From: an uncultured Desulfovibrionaceae bacterium
Lineage (GTDB): Bacteria; Desulfobacterota; Desulfovibrionia; Desulfovibrionales; Desulfovibrionaceae
Reading direction: 5' to 3'
Assembly: GCA_949427775.1 (NCBI GenBank)
Contig: CASQEL010000172.1
Span: forward strand, 1 to 5,144
DNA: 5,144 bases
Positions 1 to 4,471 of the stretch are shown here, in pieces. Each line of letters starts with the position of its first letter. Position 1 is the first letter of the stretch. The position numbers and the translations under genes were made by a program. The notes under the pieces were generated by a model. That model ran no database searches. It saw nothing but the letters and a program-made list of their open reading frames with translations, and had not been told where the DNA came from.

Positions 1-67
1 CACCCGTAATGCCGGGGAACCGCGCTTGGACGGCGTTTGGACCAGGGCGCGAAACATGCCGTGAGGC

Positions 68-97
68 AAAAAAAAGGGCGGCTCCAAAGAACCGCCC
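68..97 (-). terminator. Rho-independent terminator of the ImmA/membrane-protein operon
   Basis: Read on the minus strand, 97-89 pairs with 84-76 in a nine-pair stem (GGGCGGUUC with GAGCCGCCC, one G-U pair) around a four-base loop, followed directly by eight U residues (plus-strand A run 68-75). It begins 20 bases after the stop codon of the gene at 118-507. On the plus strand the hairpin is followed by mixed GGAGGATTC, so it should act mainly on the minus strand. Confidence 0.88.
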
Positions 98-117
98 GGA
101 GGATTCTCTTTCTTCCA

Positions 118-507
118 TCATCGCAACGGGTGTGCCTTGATCCACTCCTGAAGGCATTTTCCGATTACAGAAGTCAAACTTTCTGACTCCTGATCCAATT
201 TATACACGGAACGGACTATCCCCCAGAGGATGAAAGAGGGGATAATCAGCAGCGCCAGCAGCAGGGTCATCAAATGAGGATGGGCAAGAATGGCAATACG
301 CATATCGCTATCCCATATGAAGAATGCAACCATACCCAAAAAAGTCAGATACAAAATGCTGCAAACTGCAAGCGCGGCCCAGAAAATCCAGCGTCGCATC
401 CATAGACGCTGGGTATCAAATATTGTGGCGCTGTCGGGTGATTCCCTGATGATATCGTCAGGGGACGGGTCTTGCGAAAGATCCTCTGAAGGACTAGCGG
501 ACGACAT
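118..507 (-). CDS. Small two-helix inner-membrane protein, unknown function, coupled to ImmA
   Basis: I do not recognise a family. The frame can be opened at a TTG (511-513), but AAGGA lies eight bases before the ATG at 505-507 and too close to the TTG, so I choose the ATG, giving 129 residues. The N-terminal ~35 residues are acidic and Ser/Asp/Pro-rich. A basic patch (RLWMRR) precedes the first hydrophobic helix (about residues 39-66). A short polar loop follows, then a second helix (about 79-101) and a charged C-terminal tail of ~28 residues. By the positive-inside rule both ends should be cytoplasmic, forming a helical hairpin. The start lies inside the 3' end of the metallopeptidase gene (14-base overlap), so translation is probably coupled. 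Its lysogeny-operon position allows a role in superinfection exclusion or as a partner of the peptidase. That is inference only. The gene is visibly less GC-rich than the replication genes. Confidence 0.8.
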   Translation of the reverse strand: MSSASPSEDLSQDPSPDDIIRESPDSATIFDTQRLWMRRWIFWAALAVCSILYLTFLGMVAFFIWDSDMRIAILAHPHLMTLLLALLIIPSFILWGIVRSVYKLDQESESLTSVIGKCLQEWIKAHPLR

Positions 508-970
508 ATCCAAGTTCCTTTAATCTGAATTTCATAGCGGCCTTGGAAACGCCGAACACTTTTGCCAGTTTTTCCAAATCCTTTATGTCGCGTACACGGA
601 TAGCCGCGTTGATGACATCTGTCGGCATAAGGAGTTCCGCGGCAAACTTGTTCGCTTCGATTTCCTTGGGGTCGTGGTAGGACATGGAAAATTGCTCTGG
701 GGTGTCCCTATTCCGTTCGCCATGACCCAAAACATGGTGCGCAAGTTCATGCGCTATGGTGAAACGTTGCCGTACCGGGTGCTCACAGGGGCTATATGTA
801 ATCAGCGGCTTTCCTTCCCACCCCTCAGGCTTGTAATGTCCACTCCCATCAAGCCGGGGATCTGCCAGCACAAGTACGCCCATCTGCGCAGCTATATAGG
901 TAGGGTTTACGGGGACGCTTCCGTCATCCCAGTAGCTAGAAAGTATTTTTTTAGCGCTATTGCTGGACAT
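494..970 (-). CDS. ImmA/IrrE-family metallopeptidase (COG2856-like)
   Basis: A 158-residue predicted zinc peptidase. Residues 74-78 read HELAH, the HExxH zinc and catalytic motif, inside RFTIAHELAHHVLGH. About 25 residues later EIEANKFAAELLMP (103-116) matches the conserved E-x-x-A-N-x-F-A block that supplies the third metal ligand and packs the active site. Length and layout suit the stand-alone peptidase without a fused HTH. The C-terminal part (about 127-158) is helical and ends in a small HTH-like stretch (VFGVSKAAMKFRLKELG). AAGGGGG sits six bases before the ATG, so the start is secure. In ICEBs1, ImmA cleaves the repressor ImmR to induce the element, and IrrE-type enzymes cleave DdrO. 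Here the likely substrate is the repressor at 2224-2955 or a host regulator, which I infer from context. It overlaps the downstream membrane-protein gene. Family assignment is firm, substrate is not. Confidence 0.95.
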   Translation of the reverse strand: MSSNSAKKILSSYWDDGSVPVNPTYIAAQMGVLVLADPRLDGSGHYKPEGWEGKPLITYSPCEHPVRQRFTIAHELAHHVLGHGERNRDTPEQFSMSYHDPKEIEANKFAAELLMPTDVINAAIRVRDIKDLEKLAKVFGVSKAAMKFRLKELGYVVR

Positions 971-992
971 TCGACACCCCCTTTATATATTT

Positions 993-1020
993 TTGTCTGA
1001 ATTTATTAACTTTTTATAAT
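993..1020 (+). promoter_or_regulatory. Sigma-70-like promoter reading rightward into the gene-poor region
   Basis: TTGTCT (993-998), 16 bases, then a perfect TATAAT (1015-1020). The expected start is near 1027 and the RNA would run through hairpins at 1115-1144 and 1171-1201. No good plus-strand gene follows, which is why I connect it with a possible non-coding RNA. The stretch is very AT-rich, so chance matches are possible. Confidence 0.5.
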
Positions 1021-1028
1021 GTAGAAAG

Positions 1029-1057
1029 ATAATAGCACAGTCTGAATGATATGTGCA
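1029..1057 (-). promoter_or_regulatory. Possible promoter of the ImmA operon with a small inverted repeat
   Basis: On the minus strand TGCACA (1057-1052), 17 bases, then TATTAT (1034-1029) would start RNA near 1022, leaving a ~50-base leader before the ImmA ATG. The arms GCACA (1035-1039) and TGTGC (1052-1056) form an inverted repeat exactly within the spacer and -35, as an operator would. It faces the rightward promoter at 993-1020, so the two would interfere if both are real. Confidence 0.35.
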
Positions 1058-1114
1058 ATGCTCAGTCAAAACGGTATATTAGAAAAATTTTACCTCCGAT
1101 TTTCCGCTCCAATC

Positions 1115-1144
1115 CAGCCCGCGAGTCTCGTGGCTCACGGGCTG
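1115..1144. repeat. 11-bp-arm inverted repeat (hairpin)
   Basis: Arms 1115-1125 (CAGCCCGCGAG) and 1134-1144 (CTCACGGGCTG) are separated by eight bases. As minus-strand RNA all eleven pairs form, one of them G-U. As plus-strand RNA the same position is a C-A mismatch, so pairing slightly favours the minus strand. No U run follows on either strand, so it is not a standard terminator. Confidence 0.7.
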
Positions 1145-1170
1145 TCAGAAACGAAATTTGTATATGGTTT

Positions 1171-1201
1171 CGGGGACTGGTCGTTATGCCTCCTGGCCCC
1201 G
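1171..1201 (+). repeat. Hairpin exposing an anti-Shine-Dalgarno loop
   Basis: CGGGG (1171-1175) can pair with CCCCG (1197-1201), leaving a 21-base loop that includes GCCTCC (1189-1194). Read on the minus strand the loop instead shows CCAGGAGG, but no usable start codon (ATG/GTG/TTG) follows it at a suitable distance, which makes the plus-strand reading more attractive. Confidence 0.5.
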
Positions 1202-1300
1202 TGGCGTTCTCGCAGCCATCGCCCGCCGCCTTTCAGCCTGCCTCGACGCGCGAGGCCATTTTTGCGGGTGCCCCTTCCTGCCGGGCCGGCCTGTACTCAT
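1184..1300 (-). CDS. Doubtful small basic protein, 38 residues
   Basis: ATG at 1298-1300 is preceded by GGAAGGGG with about six bases of spacing, the best ribosome-binding site in this region. The product starts MSTGRPGRKGHPQKW and is rich in Arg and Lys, with GRP near the N-terminus. It stops with TAA at 1184-1186, inside the anti-SD hairpin. It has no domain I recognise, lies in a stretch where many frames are open, and may be chance. If real it could be a nucleic-acid-binding peptide, but nothing beyond charge supports that. Confidence 0.22.
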   Translation of the reverse strand: MSTGRPGRKGHPQKWPRASRQAERRRAMAARTPRGQEA

Positions 1301-1488
1301 ATTCCGCCCCTTCCCTGCCGTCGCGTCGCTTCCCGCTGCATCCCGGCGTCATCGGGCGTCCGCCCTCAGCCCTGACCGCATGCGCGTTGCCGTGCTCGGT
1401 ACTTGTGGGGGCGCCTCCGGTTTCGAGCCTGCGGCTACTCCGGGCCGTGGCCCGTGTTCGCCGCTCGTCCCCGTTGGCAAAGACAGTA

Positions 1489-1528
1489 TTGACAATTAGC
1501 AATTAAAAATCAAGAAATTTATTGTCAA
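1489..1528. repeat. Inverted repeat TTGACAAT / ATTGTCAA, possible operator
   Basis: Two perfect 8-bp arms (1489-1496 and 1521-1528) lie with centres 32 bases apart, three helical turns, in an AT-rich segment. On the minus strand the right arm contains a consensus -35 (TTGACA), but no strong -10 follows. TTGATT and AATACT with 17 bases between them offer another weak minus-strand promoter. It could be a regulator site controlling minus-strand transcription of 1000-1490. Confidence 0.4.
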
Positions 1529-1547
1529 AACGCAATATCGAGTTTAC

Positions 1548-1576
1548 AAAAAAATCACGCCCGAATTTCGGCGTGA
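1548..1576 (-). terminator. Second terminator of the repressor/TPR operon
   Basis: On the minus strand TCACGCC (1576-1570 as complement) pairs with GGCGTGA (1561-1555), and seven U residues follow (plus-strand A run 1548-1554). It lies just after the terminator at 1598-1622, with a smaller GC-rich hairpin between them (about 1581-1596). Confidence 0.75.
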
Positions 1577-1597
1577 CGGCGGCCCGGTCCGCGGGCG

Positions 1598-1622
1598 AAA
1601 AAAAAGCCCCTCGGAGAGGGGC
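1598..1622 (-). terminator. First terminator of the repressor/TPR operon
   Basis: A perfect seven-pair stem GCCCCTC/GAGGGGC (1622-1616 with 1612-1606) around a three-base loop, followed on the minus strand by eight U residues (plus-strand A run 1598-1605). It starts 34 bases downstream of the TPR gene stop. Confidence 0.92.
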
Positions 1623-1655
1623 GGGGAGATGCGCTGTTCCAGGGGCTGCCGCGTA

Positions 1656-2177
1656 TTAACAGGGAATTCTGGGTAACAGAGAGGCAAGACGCGGATCCTG
1701 TCGCAGATCAGCGGCGGCGGAAGCGTCCACCTCAACAGCCTTGCGGAAGCAGTTCACGGCAAGGCCTTCCTCTTGCCCGGCAAGATAGGCATAAGCAAGG
1801 TCGCAATACCCGGCCTTGTCGTCCGGATGCTGTTCAACAGCCTTGCGGAAGGCGTCACAGGCGCGGGCTTGTTCCCCCTTTTCCAGATAGGCATATCCAG
1901 GCGCGTTAAAGACATTGAAAGCGGAGGGGCAGGTCGTTGCGGCCGATTCCAGCAGAGAAATGCGTTCGTCAACGTTCTTGACGGCGTAGCTGGATATGAC
2001 CCGGTGAGCGGCCTTCATGGCGCGGTGGTTTTGCTCCCGTATGCGCTGTTCGAACATGGAAAAATCATTGCGAATACGGCGTAGTCTTTGCCATTCAATG
2101 ATGGTGAAAATGACAAACAGTACACCCAAAAAAGCCGCCAGAATGTTGAGTACGGTCAGGTAGTCTGTCGGATTCAT
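1656..2177 (-). CDS. Membrane-anchored TPR-repeat protein
   Basis: 173 residues. A single hydrophobic helix at about residues 7-28 is followed by a strongly basic stretch (RLRRIR, 31-36). This predicts an N-terminal anchor with the rest in the cytoplasm. Residues ~37-65 are helical and charged. Two tetratricopeptide-like repeats follow: about 86-119, with GYAYLEKGEQARACDAFRKA, and about 120-153, with LAYAYLAGQEEGLAVNCFRKA. The tail (DPRLASLLP) is common after TPR arrays. GGGGAA lies about five bases before the ATG. It sits 46 bases after the repressor gene on the same strand and ahead of two terminators, so it is probably co-transcribed with the repressor and made in the lysogen. TPRs bind proteins or peptides, so it could tether or sense a partner at the membrane, but no partner can be named. 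The family is clear, the role is unknown. Confidence 0.85.
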   Translation of the reverse strand: MNPTDYLTVLNILAAFLGVLFVIFTIIEWQRLRRIRNDFSMFEQRIREQNHRAMKAAHRVISSYAVKNVDERISLLESAATTCPSAFNVFNAPGYAYLEKGEQARACDAFRKAVEQHPDDKAGYCDLAYAYLAGQEEGLAVNCFRKAVEVDASAAADLRQDPRLASLLPRIPC

Positions 2178-2223
2178 GGCATTCCCCAGCCGGATTTAGA
2201 CATATTTTGGTACACCGGGGAAG

Positions 2224-2955
2224 TTATTTCTCCCGCACATCCGCCCACGCCCAGATGACGCGGCCCACGATGGCCTTGTCCCAATCGTCATAAAAATCGT
2301 TTTTCAGGCTGTAAATCATGGGCGGCCATTTTGCGCCGTTGTCGCTGTAAAACGTCAGCCGGAAATCGCCGTCGTCCTTTTGTTCCACGCTGACGCGCTT
2401 GATCATCCCCGCGCCGTCCGGTTCCATGACCAGCATCATGTGACCGGGGTACTGCACGTCGCGGTCGTCACGGTCCACCAGCACGATGTCGCCGGGGTTC
2501 AGCGTGGGCTGCATGGAGGTGGAATTGCGTCCGATCTCCACGGCGATCAGGTTGCGGCGGTAGCGTATGGCGGGCAGGTGCTTGTAGGCCAGAAACCAGC
2601 TCTTTATTTCGTCTTCGGGCAGATAGCCCGGCCCGGCCCCCACTTCGCCCACCAGCGGCGCGGCAATGTAGTCCTCCGCCACAGGCGGCGCGGCGTATTC
2701 TCCGGCGGGAACCACTTTAGAGTTGACGAAGCAAACCTCGCGCGATGCCTCAGAGTCCGGAGCGGCGGCATTAATGCCCAGCAAATCCAGAATGGGAGAT
2801 ATTTCAACCAGACGGGGGGATCTTTTTCCCGAGAGCCAATAACTGATATTGGCCGGGGATACTCCGGAAGCGGCAGCCAGAGCTGCCGCGCTGCCATATT
2901 TTTTTACGCCGTCCCGCACGGCGTTCATCACCGCGTTAAAAAATTTCTTTTCCAT
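2224..2955 (-). CDS. CI/LexA-type phage repressor (HTH + S24 self-cleaving domain)
   Basis: 243 residues, a normal length for CI-like repressors. Residues ~20-60 form an XRE-type HTH (AALAAASGVSPANISYWLSGKRSPR). The C-terminal part is a peptidase S24 domain. The catalytic serine is S147 in NSTSMQPTL (the family's GDSMxPT block) and the likely catalytic lysine is K186 in MIKRV. The expected self-cleavage dipeptide is A107-G108 in GEVGAG. All parts for RecA-stimulated self-cleavage are present, so induction by DNA damage is likely. The stretch ending in GRVIWAW at the C-terminus fits the family's last beta strand. No Shine-Dalgarno precedes the ATG and a -10 box ends six bases upstream, so the mRNA may be leaderless. 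The repressor should bind the palindrome at 2977-2994 and control the divergent early genes. The TPR gene follows in the same operon. Confidence 0.95.
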   Translation of the reverse strand: MEKKFFNAVMNAVRDGVKKYGSAAALAAASGVSPANISYWLSGKRSPRLVEISPILDLLGINAAAPDSEASREVCFVNSKVVPAGEYAAPPVAEDYIAAPLVGEVGAGPGYLPEDEIKSWFLAYKHLPAIRYRRNLIAVEIGRNSTSMQPTLNPGDIVLVDRDDRDVQYPGHMMLVMEPDGAGMIKRVSVEQKDDGDFRLTFYSDNGAKWPPMIYSLKNDFYDDWDKAIVGRVIWAWADVREK

Positions 2956-2961
2956 AACAAT

Positions 2962-2992
2962 AGTATAAGCATCATTTGTTGAGAAAAATCAA
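2962..2992 (-). promoter_or_regulatory. Repressor promoter, probably giving a leaderless mRNA
   Basis: On the minus strand TATACT (2967-2962) is a good -10. A -35 can be GATTTT (2990-2985, 17-base spacer) or TTGATT (2992-2987, 19-base spacer). Only six bases (2956-2961) separate the -10 from the ATG, so transcription should begin at or next to the start codon. No ribosome-binding site is visible. Lambda cI from PRM behaves this way. The weak -35 overlapping the palindrome suggests auto-regulation. Confidence 0.6.
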
Positions 2993-2994
2993 CA
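2977..2994. promoter_or_regulatory. 18-bp palindromic operator candidate
   Basis: TGTTGA-GAAAAA-TCAACA has perfect 6-bp arms and a six-base AT-rich centre. It covers the -35 of the leftward repressor promoter and the -35 of a rightward promoter at once, the expected place for a CI or Cro operator. I see no second exact copy. A looser repeat (ATATT 3035-3039, AATAT 3050-3054) lies over the second rightward promoter. Confidence 0.6.
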
Positions 2995-3016
2995 GGAAGG
3001 TATTATTGCGTATAAT
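2989..3016 (+). promoter_or_regulatory. Rightward early promoter (PR-like)
   Basis: TCAACA (2989-2994), 16 bases, perfect TATAAT (3011-3016). It overlaps the right arm of the palindrome and diverges from the repressor promoter. The expected start is near 3023, leaving a ~38-base leader before the Cro-like gene. Confidence 0.5.
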
Positions 3017-3024
3017 TACAAGTA

Positions 3025-3052
3025 TTGACTTAAAATATTGCTTATTGTTAAT
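3025..3052 (+). promoter_or_regulatory. Alternative rightward promoter close to the Cro-like gene
   Basis: TTGACT (3025-3030), 16 bases, GTTAAT (3047-3052). The start would fall within one or two bases of the ATG at 3061, again giving an almost leaderless message. The only Shine-Dalgarno-like bases (GGGG, 3056-3059) are too near the ATG to work normally. I cannot decide between this and the promoter at 2989-3016. Confidence 0.38.
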
Positions 3053-3060
3053 ATCGGGGT

Positions 3061-3444
3061 ATGAAACAAACACGAATAGTCAGCGAGCTCATACTGTTTT
3101 TTGAGTCCGGAAGCCATTCCGCGGCACGTCTGGCGCGTGAATCGGGAGTGAATACGGCCACTATCTCCCGTTTGCGTAATGGCGCACAACGAGATGTTGC
3201 ATCAGAGTTTGCCGACGCGCTACGGGCCGCCATGCAACGCCTCACGCAATCCACCCCCACCACGCCACCCGCAGCCGCATCCCCGGCGGCAACGGCGGAT
3301 GTCGCAGTGTCCGCCCCATGGCGTCGCGGGCGTCCGCGACGTCATCCCGACGGTATGCCCGCCACAGGGGACGCGGCGGGGCAGGGGACATTGTACCTTG
3401 TTGACCGCCCGTGCAGCGGCGCGAAAACGCCCTCAGGGCAATGA
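3061..3444 (+). CDS. Cro-like HTH regulator with a basic GRP-containing tail
   Basis: 127 residues. The N-terminal ~62 residues are a compact helix-turn-helix unit (AARLARESGVNTATISRLRNG, 21-41, with the recognition helix around 31-38). A low-complexity Pro/Ala/Thr linker (about 64-86) follows, then a basic RRGRPRRH (88-95) that resembles an AT-hook core, and a C-terminal end without clear features. It is first in the rightward early operon and divergent from the repressor, so a Cro-type or antirepressor-type DNA-binding role is likely. That role is inferred from position and fold. The recognition helix differs from the repressor's, so it need not use the same operator. A second frame is open under the linker, but the HTH in this frame makes it the coding one. 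The next gene starts 13 bases after its stop. Confidence 0.8.
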   Translation: MKQTRIVSELILFFESGSHSAARLARESGVNTATISRLRNGAQRDVASEFADALRAAMQRLTQSTPTTPPAAASPAATADVAVSAPWRRGRPRRHPDGMPATGDAAGQGTLYLVDRPCSGAKTPSGQ

Positions 3445-3457
3445 GGAGAGGAATATA

Positions 3458-4471
3458 ATGCGCTGGTTCAAGCATATGACGGCATCAGCCAACGACGAAA
3501 AGCTCTCCCGCCTGATGGATGTCGCGGGGCTGGAGGGCTACGGGTTCTGGTGGCGCGTGGTGGAAATCGTCGGGGAAGGCATGGACGAAAACGGCAAAAC
3601 CGCCGTCACACTGTCTGTCAGGAGGTGGTGCAATCTGATCGGAATCAGACCGCAAACGTTGGCGAAACTCATGCGAAACGCTGACGAAATCGGGCTGTTT
3701 TGCGCGAGTTTCGCGGAGGTTTCGCACAAAGAACGCAAGCGTTCGGAAGACGTTTTGCTGACTGTGAATATTCCTAATATACTGAAATACAATGATGAAT
3801 GGACGAGAAAGAAACGCAGAAACTCCGGAGTTGCTCCGGAGTCGCTCCGGAGCAAAGAAGAGAATAGAAGAGAAGAGAATAAGAACTACCCCCTCCCCTC
3901 CTGCGAGGAGGGGCGTTGCGCGGGTGAAAAAAAGACGCCTCGTGAAACGGGCACGAATCCCAAGGCGCTGGGGACCAACCCTCGCGCTCTCGGCGCGAAC
4001 CCTCGCTCGCTGGGAACCAATCCTCGCGCCGTGGCCGCCATGCCGGAGCCACCGGGCATCGGGGCGGCGGATGAACCCGCCCGCGCTCCCGGCGCCGCGT
4101 CCCACGCCCATGACGAGCCCGCGAATCCCGCCGTCATGGACCTGGGCTTTCACGAGTTCCTGAACGCCTACCCGGCCGCGCACCGCGAACCCGTGGGCGA
4201 GGCCGCCCTGGTCTGGAAAAAACTGGCCCGCGAAAGGACGCTCCCCGGCCTGCCGCGCCTGTTGCAGGGGCTGGACGCCTGGGAAGACAGCGACCAGTGG
4301 CGCAAGGACGGCGGCGCGTACATCCCCAAGGCCGCCAACTTTCTGCGGCGCTCCATGTGGCTCTCGGCCCCGCCGCCCGCCGTCCCCGGAGAAACCTGGG
4401 ACGCCGCCGCGGCCATGGAACGTCTGCGGGCGGCGGCGCGAGGGACGCGGCCGATGGAGGAGCAACCATGA
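3458..4471 (+). CDS. Phage replication initiator (Lin1244/Lin1753-like N-terminus, O-like C-terminus)
   Basis: 337 residues. The start is the ATG at 3458, with GGAGAGG (3445-3451) six bases upstream. The frame is open further left but has no start with comparable signals. Residues 1-120 resemble the winged-helix Lin1244/Lin1753-type domain of phage replication proteins (MRWFKHMTASANDEKLSRLM, then GLEGYGFWWRVVEIVGEGMD, ending NIPNILKYNDEWTRKKRR). Residues ~121-225 are a low-complexity linker with four heptapeptide repeats (166-193). Residues ~230-303 (FHEFLNAYPA, ALVWKKLA, LDAWEDSDQWRKDGGAYIP, NFLRRSMW) match the C-terminal module common in phage O/DnaT-type proteins. It should bind the origin and recruit the helicase machinery. 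The linker-encoding DNA carries striking repeats, so the gene probably contains its own origin, as lambda O does. Its stop overlaps the next start (ATGA). Confidence 0.85.
   Translation: MRWFKHMTASANDEKLSRLMDVAGLEGYGFWWRVVEIVGEGMDENGKTAVTLSVRRWCNLIGIRPQTLAKLMRNADEIGLFCASFAEVSHKERKRSEDVLLTVNIPNILKYNDEWTRKKRRNSGVAPESLRSKEENRREENKNYPLPSCEEGRCAGEKKTPRETGTNPKALGTNPRALGANPRSLGTNPRAVAAMPEPPGIGAADEPARAPGAASHAHDEPANPAVMDLGFHEFLNAYPAAHREPVGEAALVWKKLARERTLPGLPRLLQGLDAWEDSDQWRKDGGAYIPKAANFLRRSMWLSAPPPAVPGETWDAAAAMERLRAAARGTRPMEEQP
3823..3852. repeat. Three 8-bp palindromes in helical phase
   Basis: CTCCGGAG at 3823-3830, 3834-3841 and 3845-3852, separated by TTG and TCG. The 11-bp period puts all three on one face of the helix. 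The encoded residues (SGVAPESLRS) are not repetitive because 11 is not a multiple of three. The repeat therefore exists at DNA level and not because of protein repeats. Confidence 0.92.
3823..3913. other. Candidate phage replication origin inside the initiator gene
   Basis: Three parts in a row. First, three copies of the palindrome CTCCGGAG at an exact 11-bp period (3823-3852). Second, a 32-base tract with 30 purines on the plus strand (3854-3885). Third, a strong hairpin, CCCCTCCT/AGGAGGGG with a three-base loop (3895-3913). Lambda's origin also lies in the linker-coding part of its initiator gene, with palindromic iterons followed by a strand-asymmetric purine tract that melts. Function is inferred from this parallel. 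Confidence 0.5.
3953..4036 (+). repeat. Four 21-bp repeats encoding a heptapeptide
   Basis: Units at 3953-3973, 3974-3994, 3995-4015 and 4016-4036 encode TNPKALG, TNPRALG, ANPRSLG and TNPRAVA. DNA identity between units is only moderate and third codon positions vary, so selection or origin at protein level is likely. The unit is exactly two helical turns, so a second set of origin repeats cannot be excluded. Confidence 0.85.

Larger units (their letters stand above)
1027..1201 (+). ncRNA. Candidate antisense-type regulatory RNA (C4/CI-RNA-like logic)
   Basis: The expected transcript of the promoter at 993-1020 contains two hairpins (1115-1144 and 1171-1201). The second is a CGGGG/CCCCG stem whose loop shows UUAUGCCUCCUGG, a sequence complementary to a Shine-Dalgarno. 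CCUCC occurs again at 1093-1097 and near 1415. In phages P1 and P4, small structured RNAs (C4 and CI) made in the immunity region block translation or expression of downstream genes by pairing with such sites. I see no RNA-family signature I can verify and no obvious matching target downstream on the same strand, so this is a hypothesis. The 3' end is arbitrary. Confidence 0.28.
971..1655. other. 685-base region without a convincing protein gene
   Basis: The outer parts (971-1090 and 1487-1555) are AT-rich and the middle (about 1100-1480) is very GC-rich. Several frames are open at once on both strands in the middle, and their products are Ala/Arg/Pro/Ser-rich with no recognisable domain, which is typical of chance openness. 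The plus strand of the middle is strongly pyrimidine-biased. Contents are listed separately: facing promoter-like sites at the left edge, two hairpins, a 38-codon minus-strand ORF with a good ribosome-binding site, an inverted repeat at 1489-1528 and two minus-strand terminators at 1548-1622. A conserved untranslated or regulatory-RNA locus of a phage immunity region is my preferred reading. Confidence 0.6.

Noticed and set aside
2..64. Plus-strand frame open from the left edge to TGA at 62-64 (ends WTRARNMP), possibly the C-terminus of a gene such as an integrase
   Set aside because: Only 20 codons, no recognisable motif, and openness over 60 GC-rich bases is expected by chance.
982..987. 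TATAAA on the minus strand as -10 of the ImmA gene
   Set aside because: It overlaps the Shine-Dalgarno, so transcription would begin after the ribosome-binding site.
1115..1144. Hairpin as a rho-independent terminator
   Set aside because: No U run follows on either strand.
1000..1500. Diversity-generating retroelement template, CRISPR array, tRNA or IS end
   Set aside because: No template/variable repeat pair, reverse transcriptase, regular direct repeats, cloverleaf or transposase is visible.
1051..1506. 151-codon plus-strand ORF and two other plus-strand ORFs in the gene-poor region
   Set aside because: No ribosome-binding site before 1051. Products are Ala/Arg/Pro/Ser-rich with no domain, and several frames are open together, as expected in GC-rich non-coding DNA.
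2380..2982. 200-codon plus-strand ORF opposite the repressor
   Set aside because: Antisense to a clear HTH-S24 repressor, His-rich shadow composition, and it runs through the switch region.
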